Shown one piece after another: positions 53,701 to 61,491 of a stretch of DNA of 64,000 nt. Each line of letters begins with the position of its first letter. Position 1 is the first letter of the stretch. This DNA comes from Planctomycetota bacterium. Its GTDB lineage: Bacteria > Planctomycetota > B15-G4 > SIAN01. Position numbers and translations under genes: made by a program. The notes beneath the pieces are model-generated. The model saw only the letters and a program-made list of their open reading frames with translations, searched no databases and had not been told where the DNA came from. The stretch spans positions 433,500 through 497,499 of the forward strand of contig JANQQL010000015.1 of NCBI GenBank assembly GCA_028289345.1, read 5' to 3'.

Positions 53701-54606
53701 AGAAACCTTCGTGAGATCGACCTTTCCGACGTTTCCAACACTCTCCTGCAAAGCAAAATCAGTATCAACGGAATCACCCGAAGCCCCTTCGGCGGCCACG
53801 GGATGAGCGTCCACCCCAAGACCGGGAAAGTGTGGGCCCTGCTCGACATCGGCAACCAGGGAGTCGCCGAGGATCCCGGTTACGAGCTCGTCACCCTCGA
53901 TCCCGAAACCGGCCTCGCTGACGCCATCGGCTCCACCTATCGCTACTTCAACGCCGGCAGCGCCTGCTCTCGAAAGTCACGGACCAAGATCGGATCCGGC
54001 GGCCACGGCGGCGACGGCGTCATCCAACTGCAAGTTCCCGGAGGTCAAACCGCAACCGTCAGCGTCGAAAGCCAACTCACCGAAGAAGCCTGGGCCGACC
54101 CCGACAACTCCCAAAACCCCGTCACCTTCGGCCGAGAAACCGTCGCCCTGTCCCAATGGTTCGACATGGGCCGAGTCATTCGCCGAGCCCCCGACAACAC
54201 CAACCCCACCTACACCTTCCGCGGCCTCCTAGAAAACGGCTTCCCCGCCACCAACCCCAACGGCGACCTCACCAATCCCCGCCGAACTGACATCCGCATC
54301 GACTACCTAGGAACCCCCGACCCCGACAACCTCGGCCAATTCCTCCGAGGCCAAGAACCAAGACCCAACCACATCCCCCCCAACACCTCCGTCAAAGTCG
54401 AGTTCCAAGGAGCCCAAGCCATCGCCGAAGGCTCCAAAGAAATCGGCCCCAGAACCGAGTGGACCTCCCAAATCCAAACCCTCAACCACCACCAATTCCT
54501 CCGCTACCGAATCACCCTCAACATCGAGACCGATGAAGAGCGGTCACCAGCTCTCAACACGCCGTTTCCCACAGTGCAGAGCATTTCCGTTCATGTGGAG
54601 TTTTGA
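50761..54606 (+). CDS. Giant glycine-rich surface lipoprotein with Ig-like domain
   Basis: 1281 residues from the ATG at 50761 (GGAG seven bases upstream). The signal CIAAFVLSTCLLGSACSNGG has lipobox LGSAC. Next comes a Big_5/SbsA-like Ig domain (VPLNQQIVLTFDGNPNPDDV, VIFTPTLP), then a second such domain (LYTDPDGLFSPRRSFHLWFD). Residues about 450-790 are a Gly-rich region with segments such as GGPGGVSGGRGGEG and GGGGGGSGGAILLQSG, alternating with strands like VLVEAEASLLVDGG. A further beta-rich, propeller-like part (LYAVAGDRDEVSRFAERLH) and a Pro/Asn-rich tail follow. No catalytic motif; likely a surface structural or adhesive protein. The last 500 bp of the gene are strikingly A/C-rich. Confidence 0.8.
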   Translation: MSHSIDRSCIAAFVLSTCLLGSACSNGGGTSYSQSAQLVSIAFPDPNRLTGATLAAGVPAVPAPVPLNQQIVLTFDGNPNPDDVTLEGIQIATPNGVRASGSFEVQENKVIFTPTLPREQATAAFNGGAGLAPGIPYNLRIGPNTWDFVGSCAPALLAAFPDLADPRGVLLGFTTTGVVANYSLGLEPKNPRLVRTDPPDGAIDVSPNLYTDPDGLFSPRRSFHLWFDAPINPHSQNLEMFQLVDLDDRTSSSGTGLLLGVDVEVVSNDVHGAAVEITPSGILPFGHLLSLEFPRRLPGIALASDPGEERSIATTFTIAEDPGGTIRDTIHENFDTANQMAAATDLEDGQTPAAWDERDSNVLQPRFDFSGSGKLGSFRPIASDDPDNPTIIVLDTSRQVFPLFDGSTPEVLVPTIVEGGSFDFTDIEIPAGVVIEARGRNPLVLNATGEVKIAGEINVSGRPGTDENSFDSSITANPGGPGGVSGGRGGEGQPTVFSDTDPPLLISPQRGGPGWGPFNADDIGGQGGECGMMDHPDDNGEYTTDYELDTGRQNRDHALGTVPSDPCQELTHFHNNGYKPPGGGGGSFRTLGQQASHGFGNVRADGKGGYTVRRQQNDPLGWKTLLAGLPGASPFPDENANNNFIGARGEIQTLHGGQGGGAGGSALDSYYCGFWCKIDQDSSNNDVCVDERESAGIVYDSEGDARGGSGGGGAGAFRIRALGPITIQEGAVLQAIGGDGGSGEAVGCGNWAGGGGGGSGGAILLQSGTDVLVEAEASLLVDGGLGAAATDETNSNSGNFFEGLAFDATGDQLYAVAGDRDEVSRFAERLHTLDQRNALWTARHPLANSQRGDALAFRPLDGLLYYASGPERIGSGNDELVFQKVNPELIASDPDAIVDIDVTDPTILASNVRAIAYSHATDSFYWIQEDRSLLRVSPQGQLLEDLGDIDHDSGALVVIDGEAGERLFSTALDRRDVPQGRNLREIDLSDVSNTLLQSKISINGITRSPFGGHGMSVHPKTGKVWALLDIGNQGVAEDPGYELVTLDPETGLADAIGSTYRYFNAGSACSRKSRTKIGSGGHGGDGVIQLQVPGGQTATVSVESQLTEEAWADPDNSQNPVTFGRETVALSQWFDMGRVIRRAPDNTNPTYTFRGLLENGFPATNPNGDLTNPRRTDIRIDYLGTPDPDNLGQFLRGQEPRPNHIPPNTSVKVEFQGAQAIAEGSKEIGPRTEWTSQIQTLNHHQFLRYRITLNIETDEERSPALNTPFPTVQSISVHVEF

Positions 54607-55033
54607 TTGCCCTTCACTTTGCAAACACAGAGCGGACCACCGAAGAGCCCCACTCAGTCGCGATCAATCGCACTGGATAAGGGCACGAACCAGGTCCGCA
54701 CATTCTGCTGCAAGTCCCGTCTCTGCCGATCAATAAGGCGGAGTCGGCGGGAACACGCGGCAATCCTGAGTCCTTGTCGAGTGGAACTTCGATCGTCGAA
54801 AACCTGAAGACGGGACCAGTCCGCCGACCCTCGCACGGACCTCGGAAAACAGGCTCTCGGCACAACGATCACTGCGTTCGACCAGATCGCCGAACCCGGT
54901 CAGAAAGTGAATCGACCAAGTTTAGTATGCTTCCTTGCATCGGCAGAGGCCCCGATTCAAAGAAATGAACCCGTGTGCCCCGCAGCTGGTTCCCGTCTGA
55001 CTGTGCGACACACCCACCAATCCGGCACATTCC
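54607..55033. other. 427-bp intergenic region before the conflict cluster
   Basis: Separates the housekeeping/surface genes from the TIR-containing cluster. No gene, tRNA or attachment-site-like repeat is evident. The promoter of the TIR-STAND gene must be here; no ribosome site precedes its ATG. Confidence 0.4.
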
Positions 55034-58000
55034 ATGAATCGATTCTTCCTAAGCTACAGTGGTTCCGATCGAGTAGCTGCGGAGGCCTTGGCGCGAGGTC
55101 TCATGGATGCTGGAACTCCGATTTGGGCCGACATGCTCCCGGATTGCTTGGTGCCGGGGAAGCCGTGGCCTGCGCAACTCGAGCGGGCATTGCTGGACTG
55201 CAAGGGGTATCTGATCCTGATCGGTGCGAAACGGGTTCAGGGGTGGGTGCGCTTCGAGTTGGACTATGCGGTGAATCGTCAGGCTCGAGAAGCGGACTTT
55301 CCGGTAGTTCCCCTGATCTTGCCCGGAACCAACATTTCTGATTTGCCACCAATCCTGGGACTTCTTCAGGCGATCCGGCTGCCGGACGACCCGGGGCAGC
55401 TCCAACGGGACAAGATTCTCGAACTCGCCGAAACGTTGCGTGGGATGGACTCCAGCCCGCGCACGCTCGAGGCCCCTTCCATTTGTCCGTTCCCTGGCCT
55501 CGAACCATTCGATGAATCCAATGCACGGTTCTTCTTCGGTCGTGATCGAGAAGTCCATGAGTTGGTTGCAGGCCTTGGCGCAACGCCTTCGGGCTACCGC
55601 CGCTGGTTGCAAATCGAGGGAGCCAGCGGAGCCGGAAAGTCCTCGCTAGCTCGTGCCGGCCTCATCCCTGCCGTCCGCCGCGGCTGGATTGACCAGCATC
55701 CGCAAGCCTGGCGAATCGCCGTCATGCGACCGGGTGCTGACCCGGTCATGGAGTTGGCTCTGGCACTGCACCGCTCATTGATCGGAAAAGGCCAAGAGCC
55801 GCCGCCCGAAAAACTCCATGAGCGACTCAGCAGCAATGAACTTGCGCTGGTCTATGTGCTTCGCGAATTCCTCGATGAAAAGCAGAACCTGCTCCTACTC
55901 GTCGATCAGCTCGAGGAGACCTTTACCCTGGCCCAGAGCGACGCAGTGGAATCCGTGGACGCCCTGTTGGCAAAGTGCGTCGAGGACCCCCAGTCCAGAC
56001 TCCATCTTGTCACCACGATCCGTAGCGACTTCCTTGGTCAGTTTCCTCGACTACCGGCTCTCGGACGGATGCTGAACAAGTCCGCCACTCGCTTTTATCT
56101 TGGGCCGATGGAACAAACTTCGCTTCGTGCAACTGTCACTGGGCCGGCGCGCCTCGCAGGTCTCGATTGGCAAGTGAATTCGCTTCCGGAGCGCATCGTC
56201 AGGGAAACAGTGGAGGCTCCCGGAGGACTTCCATTACTCGGCCACTTGCTCAAAGAGCTGTGGGAGCACCGACAAGGCAACACATTGCTCGCGGATGAGT
56301 ACAACACTCTGGGAGGCGTCGGTGGTGCTCTCGCAAAAAGCGCCGACGATCTACTGCGGGGCCTCGACGAACTCCACGATTCAGGGCGCTCAGACCGTGA
56401 TCGCGCCAGGGAGCTGCTGCTCAGCCTTGTCGTTCCGGGGCAGGGAACGCAAGACGCTCGCCGGGTGGCCACTCGGCAACAGGCTCTCACAGCGGCGGGG
56501 GGAGGGGCCGCTGCCGAACGCGTGCTCCTGCGCCTCTCAGGGCAGCCCGTCAAGGACCAGCCAGTCAGCCAGGGCCCCTCGGTCCGACTGATTTTCGTGG
56601 AAGGGGAAGATCGAGTGGAGCTTGCCCATGAGGAGCTCCTGAGAAGTTGGGCCACACTGAAGGATTGGATCAACGACCACCGCTCGAGGATGGAGATCCG
56701 CGAACAACTCGAATCGATCGCCTGTGCTTGGGAGGCCGCACATCGTCCCGACAGCGTTCTGCCGGATCAACGGATGCTTCAGTACTACGCGCGAGCTCAG
56801 GCACCAAGCTCTCTGGCTCAGGAGTTCCTTCAGGAGGCGGAACGCCGCGTGGATCAGCTTCAGGAGCGACGGGCCGGCTTGATCCTCGAGCAGATTGACT
56901 ACCTGACGAAGACCGCCAAAGGCCTGGGTGGATTGGACCCGGAGAAACGAAGAGAACTACAAGATTGGTTCGAGCAACTCCGCGAGGTGGGAGCAACAGC
57001 GGAGGAATTTCGCTCGCGGTTGTCGCGCAAGATATCTACGGGCCAGGATTCTGGGCAAGGACCTCACGCAACCAAGATCCCACATGTCGTGGAAATCGTC
57101 GACCGACTCATGGACCCGGAACGAGAGCCACTAAGAACCGCGAATGCGCGGCGCCGAATCGTGGGAGTGGTTGACTTCAACGTCCAACTCAAGCCACTAG
57201 AAATCGCAGCCCGTTGGGAGCGGGTCGAGCAGAGCATTGCCGAAGAGGTTTTATGTCCTGCATACTCAGGGATGCCGATCGTTGCACAGGACGATCTCGT
57301 TCCCATCGGAATTCATCCGAGATCGCTGCTCTGGGAGTTTGCCGTGGAAGGTACCGGCAAGATCCCCTGCTGGTCGCAAGAAGCCGACGTACTCGACTCC
57401 TCCAGCGAAGACGCCATTGTCTTGGTTCTGATTCCCGGCGGCGAGTTCGCGATGGGTTCCGAACCGAGCGATCGCCCCTTCTTTGTTGACGAGTTGTCAG
57501 CCGGAGACGACGAGCAGCCCGTTCGACAAGTAAGCCTGCTGCCCTTCTTGCTGTCGAAAGCCCCGGTGACTCGATCCCAATGGGATCGGCTGCAACGTGA
57601 CGCCTTGGGGGAAGAAGGAGAGCGAGGACTGCCAATGACTGGGGTTTCATGGACCAGCATCAAGCAGTGCTTTGCTGACTGGAGCCTAGAGCTCCCATCC
57701 GAAGCACAGTGGGAGTTTGCGTGCCGCGCAGGAACCACCAGCGTCTTCTCTTCCGGCGACCGCTCCGAGGACTTGCACTCGGTCGGGTGGGTGATGACAA
57801 ATTCCAGGAATCGGCTGCACCCGGTCGGAACAAAACAGGCAAATGCGTATGGGCTTCATGACATGCACGGCAACGTTTGGGAGTGGTGCGAGGACTCTTA
57901 TCTGCCTTCCTATGCGGGAGCCCCCGTGGACGGATCCCCGAGGCTCTCCGGTTCGAAACGGAAAGTCATTCGAGGGGGGAGCTTCGAGCATCCGGCTCGA

Positions 58001-58117
58001 GTCGCTCGTTCTGCGTCGCGGGAAGGAATCCGACCGGAAGCAATCGTGAACCACCTCGGAGTTCGTGCCACCAGAGCTGTACGGACTCTACGACCAAACA
58101 GAGGACAACCAAGTTGA
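55034..58117 (+). CDS. TIR-nSTAND NTPase-FGE-fold protein (putative immune sensor/effector)
   Basis: 1027 residues in three parts. TIR domain, 1-135: RFFLSYSGSD at the first strand and GWVRFELDYA with Glu75 at the NADase glutamate position. STAND NTPase of the nSTAND1 type, about 150-560: entry motif CPFPGLEPFDESNARFFFGR, Walker A IEGASGAGKSSL (Lys202), Walker B LLLLVDQLEETF, TTIRSDFLG, and GLPLL near 400. A helical linker follows, then a C-type-lectin/FGE-sulfatase fold at about 795-1018 (LIPGGEFAMGSE, LPSEAQWEFACRAG, DMHGNVWEWCED, IRGGSFEHPARVARSAS). The FGE fold lacks the two active-site Cys near GGS, so it is probably a ligand-binding head. The layout is that of NTP-dependent conflict proteins: a sensed ligand triggers assembly and TIR activation. 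It is coupled to the next gene by a TTGA overlap. Confidence 0.88.
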   Translation: MNRFFLSYSGSDRVAAEALARGLMDAGTPIWADMLPDCLVPGKPWPAQLERALLDCKGYLILIGAKRVQGWVRFELDYAVNRQAREADFPVVPLILPGTNISDLPPILGLLQAIRLPDDPGQLQRDKILELAETLRGMDSSPRTLEAPSICPFPGLEPFDESNARFFFGRDREVHELVAGLGATPSGYRRWLQIEGASGAGKSSLARAGLIPAVRRGWIDQHPQAWRIAVMRPGADPVMELALALHRSLIGKGQEPPPEKLHERLSSNELALVYVLREFLDEKQNLLLLVDQLEETFTLAQSDAVESVDALLAKCVEDPQSRLHLVTTIRSDFLGQFPRLPALGRMLNKSATRFYLGPMEQTSLRATVTGPARLAGLDWQVNSLPERIVRETVEAPGGLPLLGHLLKELWEHRQGNTLLADEYNTLGGVGGALAKSADDLLRGLDELHDSGRSDRDRARELLLSLVVPGQGTQDARRVATRQQALTAAGGGAAAERVLLRLSGQPVKDQPVSQGPSVRLIFVEGEDRVELAHEELLRSWATLKDWINDHRSRMEIREQLESIACAWEAAHRPDSVLPDQRMLQYYARAQAPSSLAQEFLQEAERRVDQLQERRAGLILEQIDYLTKTAKGLGGLDPEKRRELQDWFEQLREVGATAEEFRSRLSRKISTGQDSGQGPHATKIPHVVEIVDRLMDPEREPLRTANARRRIVGVVDFNVQLKPLEIAARWERVEQSIAEEVLCPAYSGMPIVAQDDLVPIGIHPRSLLWEFAVEGTGKIPCWSQEADVLDSSSEDAIVLVLIPGGEFAMGSEPSDRPFFVDELSAGDDEQPVRQVSLLPFLLSKAPVTRSQWDRLQRDALGEEGERGLPMTGVSWTSIKQCFADWSLELPSEAQWEFACRAGTTSVFSSGDRSEDLHSVGWVMTNSRNRLHPVGTKQANAYGLHDMHGNVWEWCEDSYLPSYAGAPVDGSPRLSGSKRKVIRGGSFEHPARVARSASREGIRPEAIVNHLGVRATRAVRTLRPNRGQPS

Positions 58118-59106
58118 GCAAGATCTACTTTGCGACGAACCGCAACCCGAACCGGAAAAGCAAGCCAACCGACTTCGGAGCGTCGTTTTCCTTGGACGGT
58201 CCCGAGACACTTCGATTTGGGTCAGCTGACATGACTAAGTCGGGAAAGGTCGCCACGGTCCAAGTTTTTCCCGAGAAGATTGAACTAGCAGGAGACAAAC
58301 TCGGCTCCGCAACTCTCTTTGACGAGCTGTATCGCTCGATGACCAGAGGAGCCGACACATTAGTCTACGTGCACGGCTACAACGTTTCCTTCTCGGAAGC
58401 ACTTGAGACGGCTGCTCGACTGAAGAAAAAGTACTCGACCAAGGTCCGCTTATCAGTTGTCGTGTACTGCTGGCCGTCGGCTGGCAGAATGGTCCCCCTT
58501 CTGGCGTACAAACGAGACAGATCGGATGCCGTCGTCTCGAGCTTTGCCTTCGCCCGGGGATTGCTGAAACTCTCTGACTATCTTGTTTCGATTCGTCGAG
58601 CGAAAGAGTGCAATGCAAGCATCCACCTCATGGCTCACGGAATGGGTGTCTACTTGTTGAGAGAGAGCTTGCAGGAGCTTCGCCGCCATATCGGCGCACT
58701 TCCTCAGCTCTTCGACCAGGTTTTCTTGATGGCAGCAGACGAGGACTACGACTCACTCGAGCTTGATCACAAGCTGCGCCCCGCCGGTGAGATCGGACGC
58801 GGAATCAATATCTATTTCAACACGGGCGACACCGCGCTGGTTGCCAGCGATCGAACAAAGGCAAACTCAGCTCGATTGGGGACCCGCGGTGCTCGACTGC
58901 CGCTGCAAATCCCAGGTGGCTTTTCGCTCATTGATACCAGTGAAGTCGTGAGCTCAATCGTTGGGCACTCCTACTTCGCCTATGATGAGTCAGTCATCAC
59001 TGACGTTCGCGCGGTCATGCTAGGGCAAAGACAAGAGCTCATTCGCGGCCGCTACCACGCGGCCTCGAAGAACTGCTTTGTGATGCGCAGAACCCCTAAT
59101 GACTGA
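58114..59106 (+). CDS. DUF900-like alpha/beta hydrolase with degenerate nucleophile elbow
   Basis: 330 residues starting with TTG at 58114, which overlaps the previous stop (TTGA) and has GAGG upstream. Fold markers: IYFATNRNP, DTLVYVHGYNVSFSEAL (oxyanion-side HGYN), VVVYCWPSAG, IHLMAHGMGVYLLRESL at the nucleophile elbow, FLMAADEDYDS and GHSYFAYDE with the conserved His. In active relatives the elbow is H-S-M-G; here Gly176 (codon GGA) replaces the Ser while Asp/His-type residues remain. It may be a non-catalytic partner or ligand binder for the TIR-STAND protein. Confidence 0.82.
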   Translation: MSKIYFATNRNPNRKSKPTDFGASFSLDGPETLRFGSADMTKSGKVATVQVFPEKIELAGDKLGSATLFDELYRSMTRGADTLVYVHGYNVSFSEALETAARLKKKYSTKVRLSVVVYCWPSAGRMVPLLAYKRDRSDAVVSSFAFARGLLKLSDYLVSIRRAKECNASIHLMAHGMGVYLLRESLQELRRHIGALPQLFDQVFLMAADEDYDSLELDHKLRPAGEIGRGINIYFNTGDTALVASDRTKANSARLGTRGARLPLQIPGGFSLIDTSEVVSSIVGHSYFAYDESVITDVRAVMLGQRQELIRGRYHAASKNCFVMRRTPND

Positions 59107-59356
59107 AGGAGGCCGATTGCCGCACCGGGATTGGGGGGGCGTGACTCAGCCCGCTCCCCCCGCCGGAGGGGAACTGGCGGCGACGGGTGTCCCAGCTCCC
59201 GTTTGAACGGATCGGGCCCAGCGACTAGCCTCACTCCTTCCTAGACCAGATCCCGTGAGACAAGCAGGGCCTTGACGCTCCGCGCTACACGAGGAATGAC
59301 TTGCACATCCGAGCAATGTTGAGACTCACACGCCCCAGCGACAGCGGCACAAACGA
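59107..59356. other. 250-bp gap between the two conflict modules
   Basis: Contains a GC-rich hairpin (59134-59161) after the hydrolase gene and then presumably the promoter of the four-gene operon. No gene. Confidence 0.4.
59134..59161 (+). terminator. GC-rich stem-loop between modules
   Basis: GGGGGGCG ... CGCTCCCCCC can pair with a two-base bulge, 27 bp after the hydrolase stop. No T-run. Weak support as a terminator dividing the two operons. Confidence 0.3.
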
Positions 59357-60607
59357 ATGACATCAGACGAGAAACCCAATGAAACGGTCGGTCAAGACTC
59401 CGACGAATCGTCACGCGGCAAGTGCTTCGTAATCAGCCCGATCGGCGACCCGGGTACGAAGACTCGAAAGCACGCAGACGCGGTCTTTGGGTCGGTCATC
59501 GAGCCAGCCAGTCGACGAATTTCCCTCAAGGCGATCCGGTCAGACCACATGCCGGAGCCGGGCCGGATCACCGAGCAGATGTTTCGTGAGATTCTGACCG
59601 CGGACATCTGCATCGCGGTTCTGACGGAGGCGAACGCCAACGTTTACTACGAGCTCGCGATTGCGCAGTGCGCAGCTCGTCCGGTGTTGCTCTTGATCGA
59701 AGAAGGACAAAAGCCGCTCTTCGACATCAAAGACTACCGGACGATTACGTACGAGATGTACCCAGACGAGCTTGATCGATGCCGCCAACAGCTCGATGAG
59801 CACCTCGACTCGTTGAGACGGGAAGGCTGGACCGCCCCGAGTTTGTTCAAGCTTTATCCGTTTGGCCCCCAGCTTCGGGACGAAAGCGAGGTAAGACGGG
59901 AAATCGAAACCTTCAGGACCCAACCGCTTCCGCCAAGCGTCGCTCACAGATTCGCGCTCGATGATCAGTCGGACCGAGAGATCGTCATCGTGACCGGGGG
60001 GATCGACCGAGTTCTGCAGGAGTTGGGACAACCCATTCACGTGGTCGTCAGCTCGGAGAACACCGACTTCCAACTCGCTCAGTTTTACCAAGACTCGTTG
60101 TCAGGAATGCTGCGCTATCTCGACTCGCGGCGAACAGATGGACACATTGGCGACGACCACCTCGGGCAACGCTTGGCCGACGAACTCAAGCGGCTCGACT
60201 ATCGGCTTCCGGTCAAGGCGGGCGCCATTGTTGCGACGCCGACCACGGGGCTCCAGTCGATGGGCGTCCACTATGTGTTCCACGCGGCAACGGTCCAAGG
60301 CAAGCCAGGGGCCGGGTACGAGATGGCTCTCGACAACCTGATGGAGATGACCAGGAGCATCTACGCACGCTTTGGAGAGCTAGCTCCCAATCAGTCCCTC
60401 GAGACGATCCTGTTCCCGGTCATTGGAGCCGGGTCTGCCAAAGGAGACCCGGCGCGCTCGGCTCAGATCTTGATGGAGTCGGTACTCGCACCCATGAAGG
60501 TGGTCGAGGCCTGCAAGCGGACCTATTTGTTGGCCTGGAAAGAGTCGCACCTTGAGGCCTTGAGAAACTGCGCGCGCAAACTTGGATTGGCGGAGGTTTC
60601 CTCGTGA
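59357..60607 (+). CDS. Nucleoside-deoxyribosyltransferase-like domain fused to a macro domain
   Basis: 416 residues. N-terminal domain, about 21-135: CFVISPIGDPGTKTRKHAD, ITEQMFREILTADICIAVLT and ANVYYELAIAQC with Glu99 in the N-V-x-Y-E-L motif, the pattern of nucleoside 2-deoxyribosyltransferase/TIR-like (DRHyd) nucleotide-processing folds. C-terminal domain, about 207-405, reads as a macro domain: IVIVTGGIDRVLQELG, VVVSSENTDF, GAIVATPTTGLQSMGVHYVFHAA and LFPVIGAGSAKGDPARSA, the loop that holds the ADP-ribose phosphates. This would join a nucleotide hydrolase or transferase to an ADP-ribose-type binder. First gene of a four-gene operon; its stop overlaps the next GTG (GTGA). Confidence 0.8.
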   Translation: MTSDEKPNETVGQDSDESSRGKCFVISPIGDPGTKTRKHADAVFGSVIEPASRRISLKAIRSDHMPEPGRITEQMFREILTADICIAVLTEANANVYYELAIAQCAARPVLLLIEEGQKPLFDIKDYRTITYEMYPDELDRCRQQLDEHLDSLRREGWTAPSLFKLYPFGPQLRDESEVRREIETFRTQPLPPSVAHRFALDDQSDREIVIVTGGIDRVLQELGQPIHVVVSSENTDFQLAQFYQDSLSGMLRYLDSRRTDGHIGDDHLGQRLADELKRLDYRLPVKAGAIVATPTTGLQSMGVHYVFHAATVQGKPGAGYEMALDNLMEMTRSIYARFGELAPNQSLETILFPVIGAGSAKGDPARSAQILMESVLAPMKVVEACKRTYLLAWKESHLEALRNCARKLGLAEVSS

Positions 60608-61491
60608 CCGGACCTTTGCCGAAGCGGCTCAATCTGGCGATCGCAAACCGGTGCTACGTGAGCTGTCCAGGGTGTTATCAGTTGTTTGGCGCGAACGAAC
60701 CTGATCTTGGCGCATTGCTTGAGAGCGCCGAGCGGTTCGCCGAGTTTGGCATGACAAAGCTGACGATCTCGGGTGGCGATCCCTTGACCTTGACCGGGGT
60801 GAGAGGGTTCATTCAAGGGTTGCGACAGATCGGATTCCAGGAGATCAAACTCGACACGGTGGGAACTCCGTTACTCTCGTCTGAGTCGGCGGTTGCAAGG
60901 ATCCTGGACCACGTCGACTACCTTGGTCTGCCAGTGGATGGATGGAGCAACGACGTGGCACTTGCGTTCCGCCGCGGACGGGCTCGCATTCTCGACGAAG
61001 TTTTGGCGGTGCTGGAGCTTGCCGATCGTCATCGCCCAGACTCGGTCATTGTCAACACCGTCGCACACTTGGGGAATTCCCACGGGCTCGAGCGAATCCG
61101 AGAACTCCTCGAGGGGCACCGGTCGATCGCTTGCTGGAACGTGTTTCAGTTCACACCGACGGATCTGTCAAGACCTGGCGAGAACCAAGAACTTGCGATC
61201 AGCGAACGGGCATTCCAAACGGCTGTTCGGCGAGCGGCGGGAGGGGTATTCGAAACTTCGACTCGCTTTCGGATCGCCTTCCACACGTCGCGGAGCCGGC
61301 TCGGGCAGTATCTTTTGATCAACGCGGATGGCGAGGCTTGGCTCCCCGATGAAGTCGGAAGAACGGTTCGCTTGGGGACCGCTCTCGGCCGGGAGTCAGA
61401 GGTCTTGGACTCGTGGCGAAGCGTGTCCCGAGAGCTTCAGCTGGGAGCAGGGCAACCGATCCCAAGCGAAACGCTTGAGCAAGTATCTTGA
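60604..61491 (+). CDS. Radical SAM enzyme
   Basis: 295 residues from GTG at 60604 within a GTGA overlap. The 4Fe-4S motif is RCYVSCPGCYQLF (Cys17, Cys21, Cys24; C-x3-C-x2-C). LTISGGDPLTL matches the GGE-type AdoMet loop, and LDTVGTPLLSS and VIVNTVAHLGN follow as later barrel strands. No SPASM Cys cluster is visible in the C-terminus. Embedded between a macro-domain gene and a TIR-FGE gene with 4-bp overlaps on both sides, it must be made together with them. It may modify a nucleotide signal (compare viperins) or a partner protein; unknown. Confidence 0.85.
   Translation: MTGPLPKRLNLAIANRCYVSCPGCYQLFGANEPDLGALLESAERFAEFGMTKLTISGGDPLTLTGVRGFIQGLRQIGFQEIKLDTVGTPLLSSESAVARILDHVDYLGLPVDGWSNDVALAFRRGRARILDEVLAVLELADRHRPDSVIVNTVAHLGNSHGLERIRELLEGHRSIACWNVFQFTPTDLSRPGENQELAISERAFQTAVRRAAGGVFETSTRFRIAFHTSRSRLGQYLLINADGEAWLPDEVGRTVRLGTALGRESEVLDSWRSVSRELQLGAGQPIPSETLEQVS

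Noticed and set aside
54607..55033. Attachment site or tRNA at the left border of the conflict cluster
   Set aside because: No tRNA and no direct repeat found between this gap and the right edge; the right border lies outside the window.
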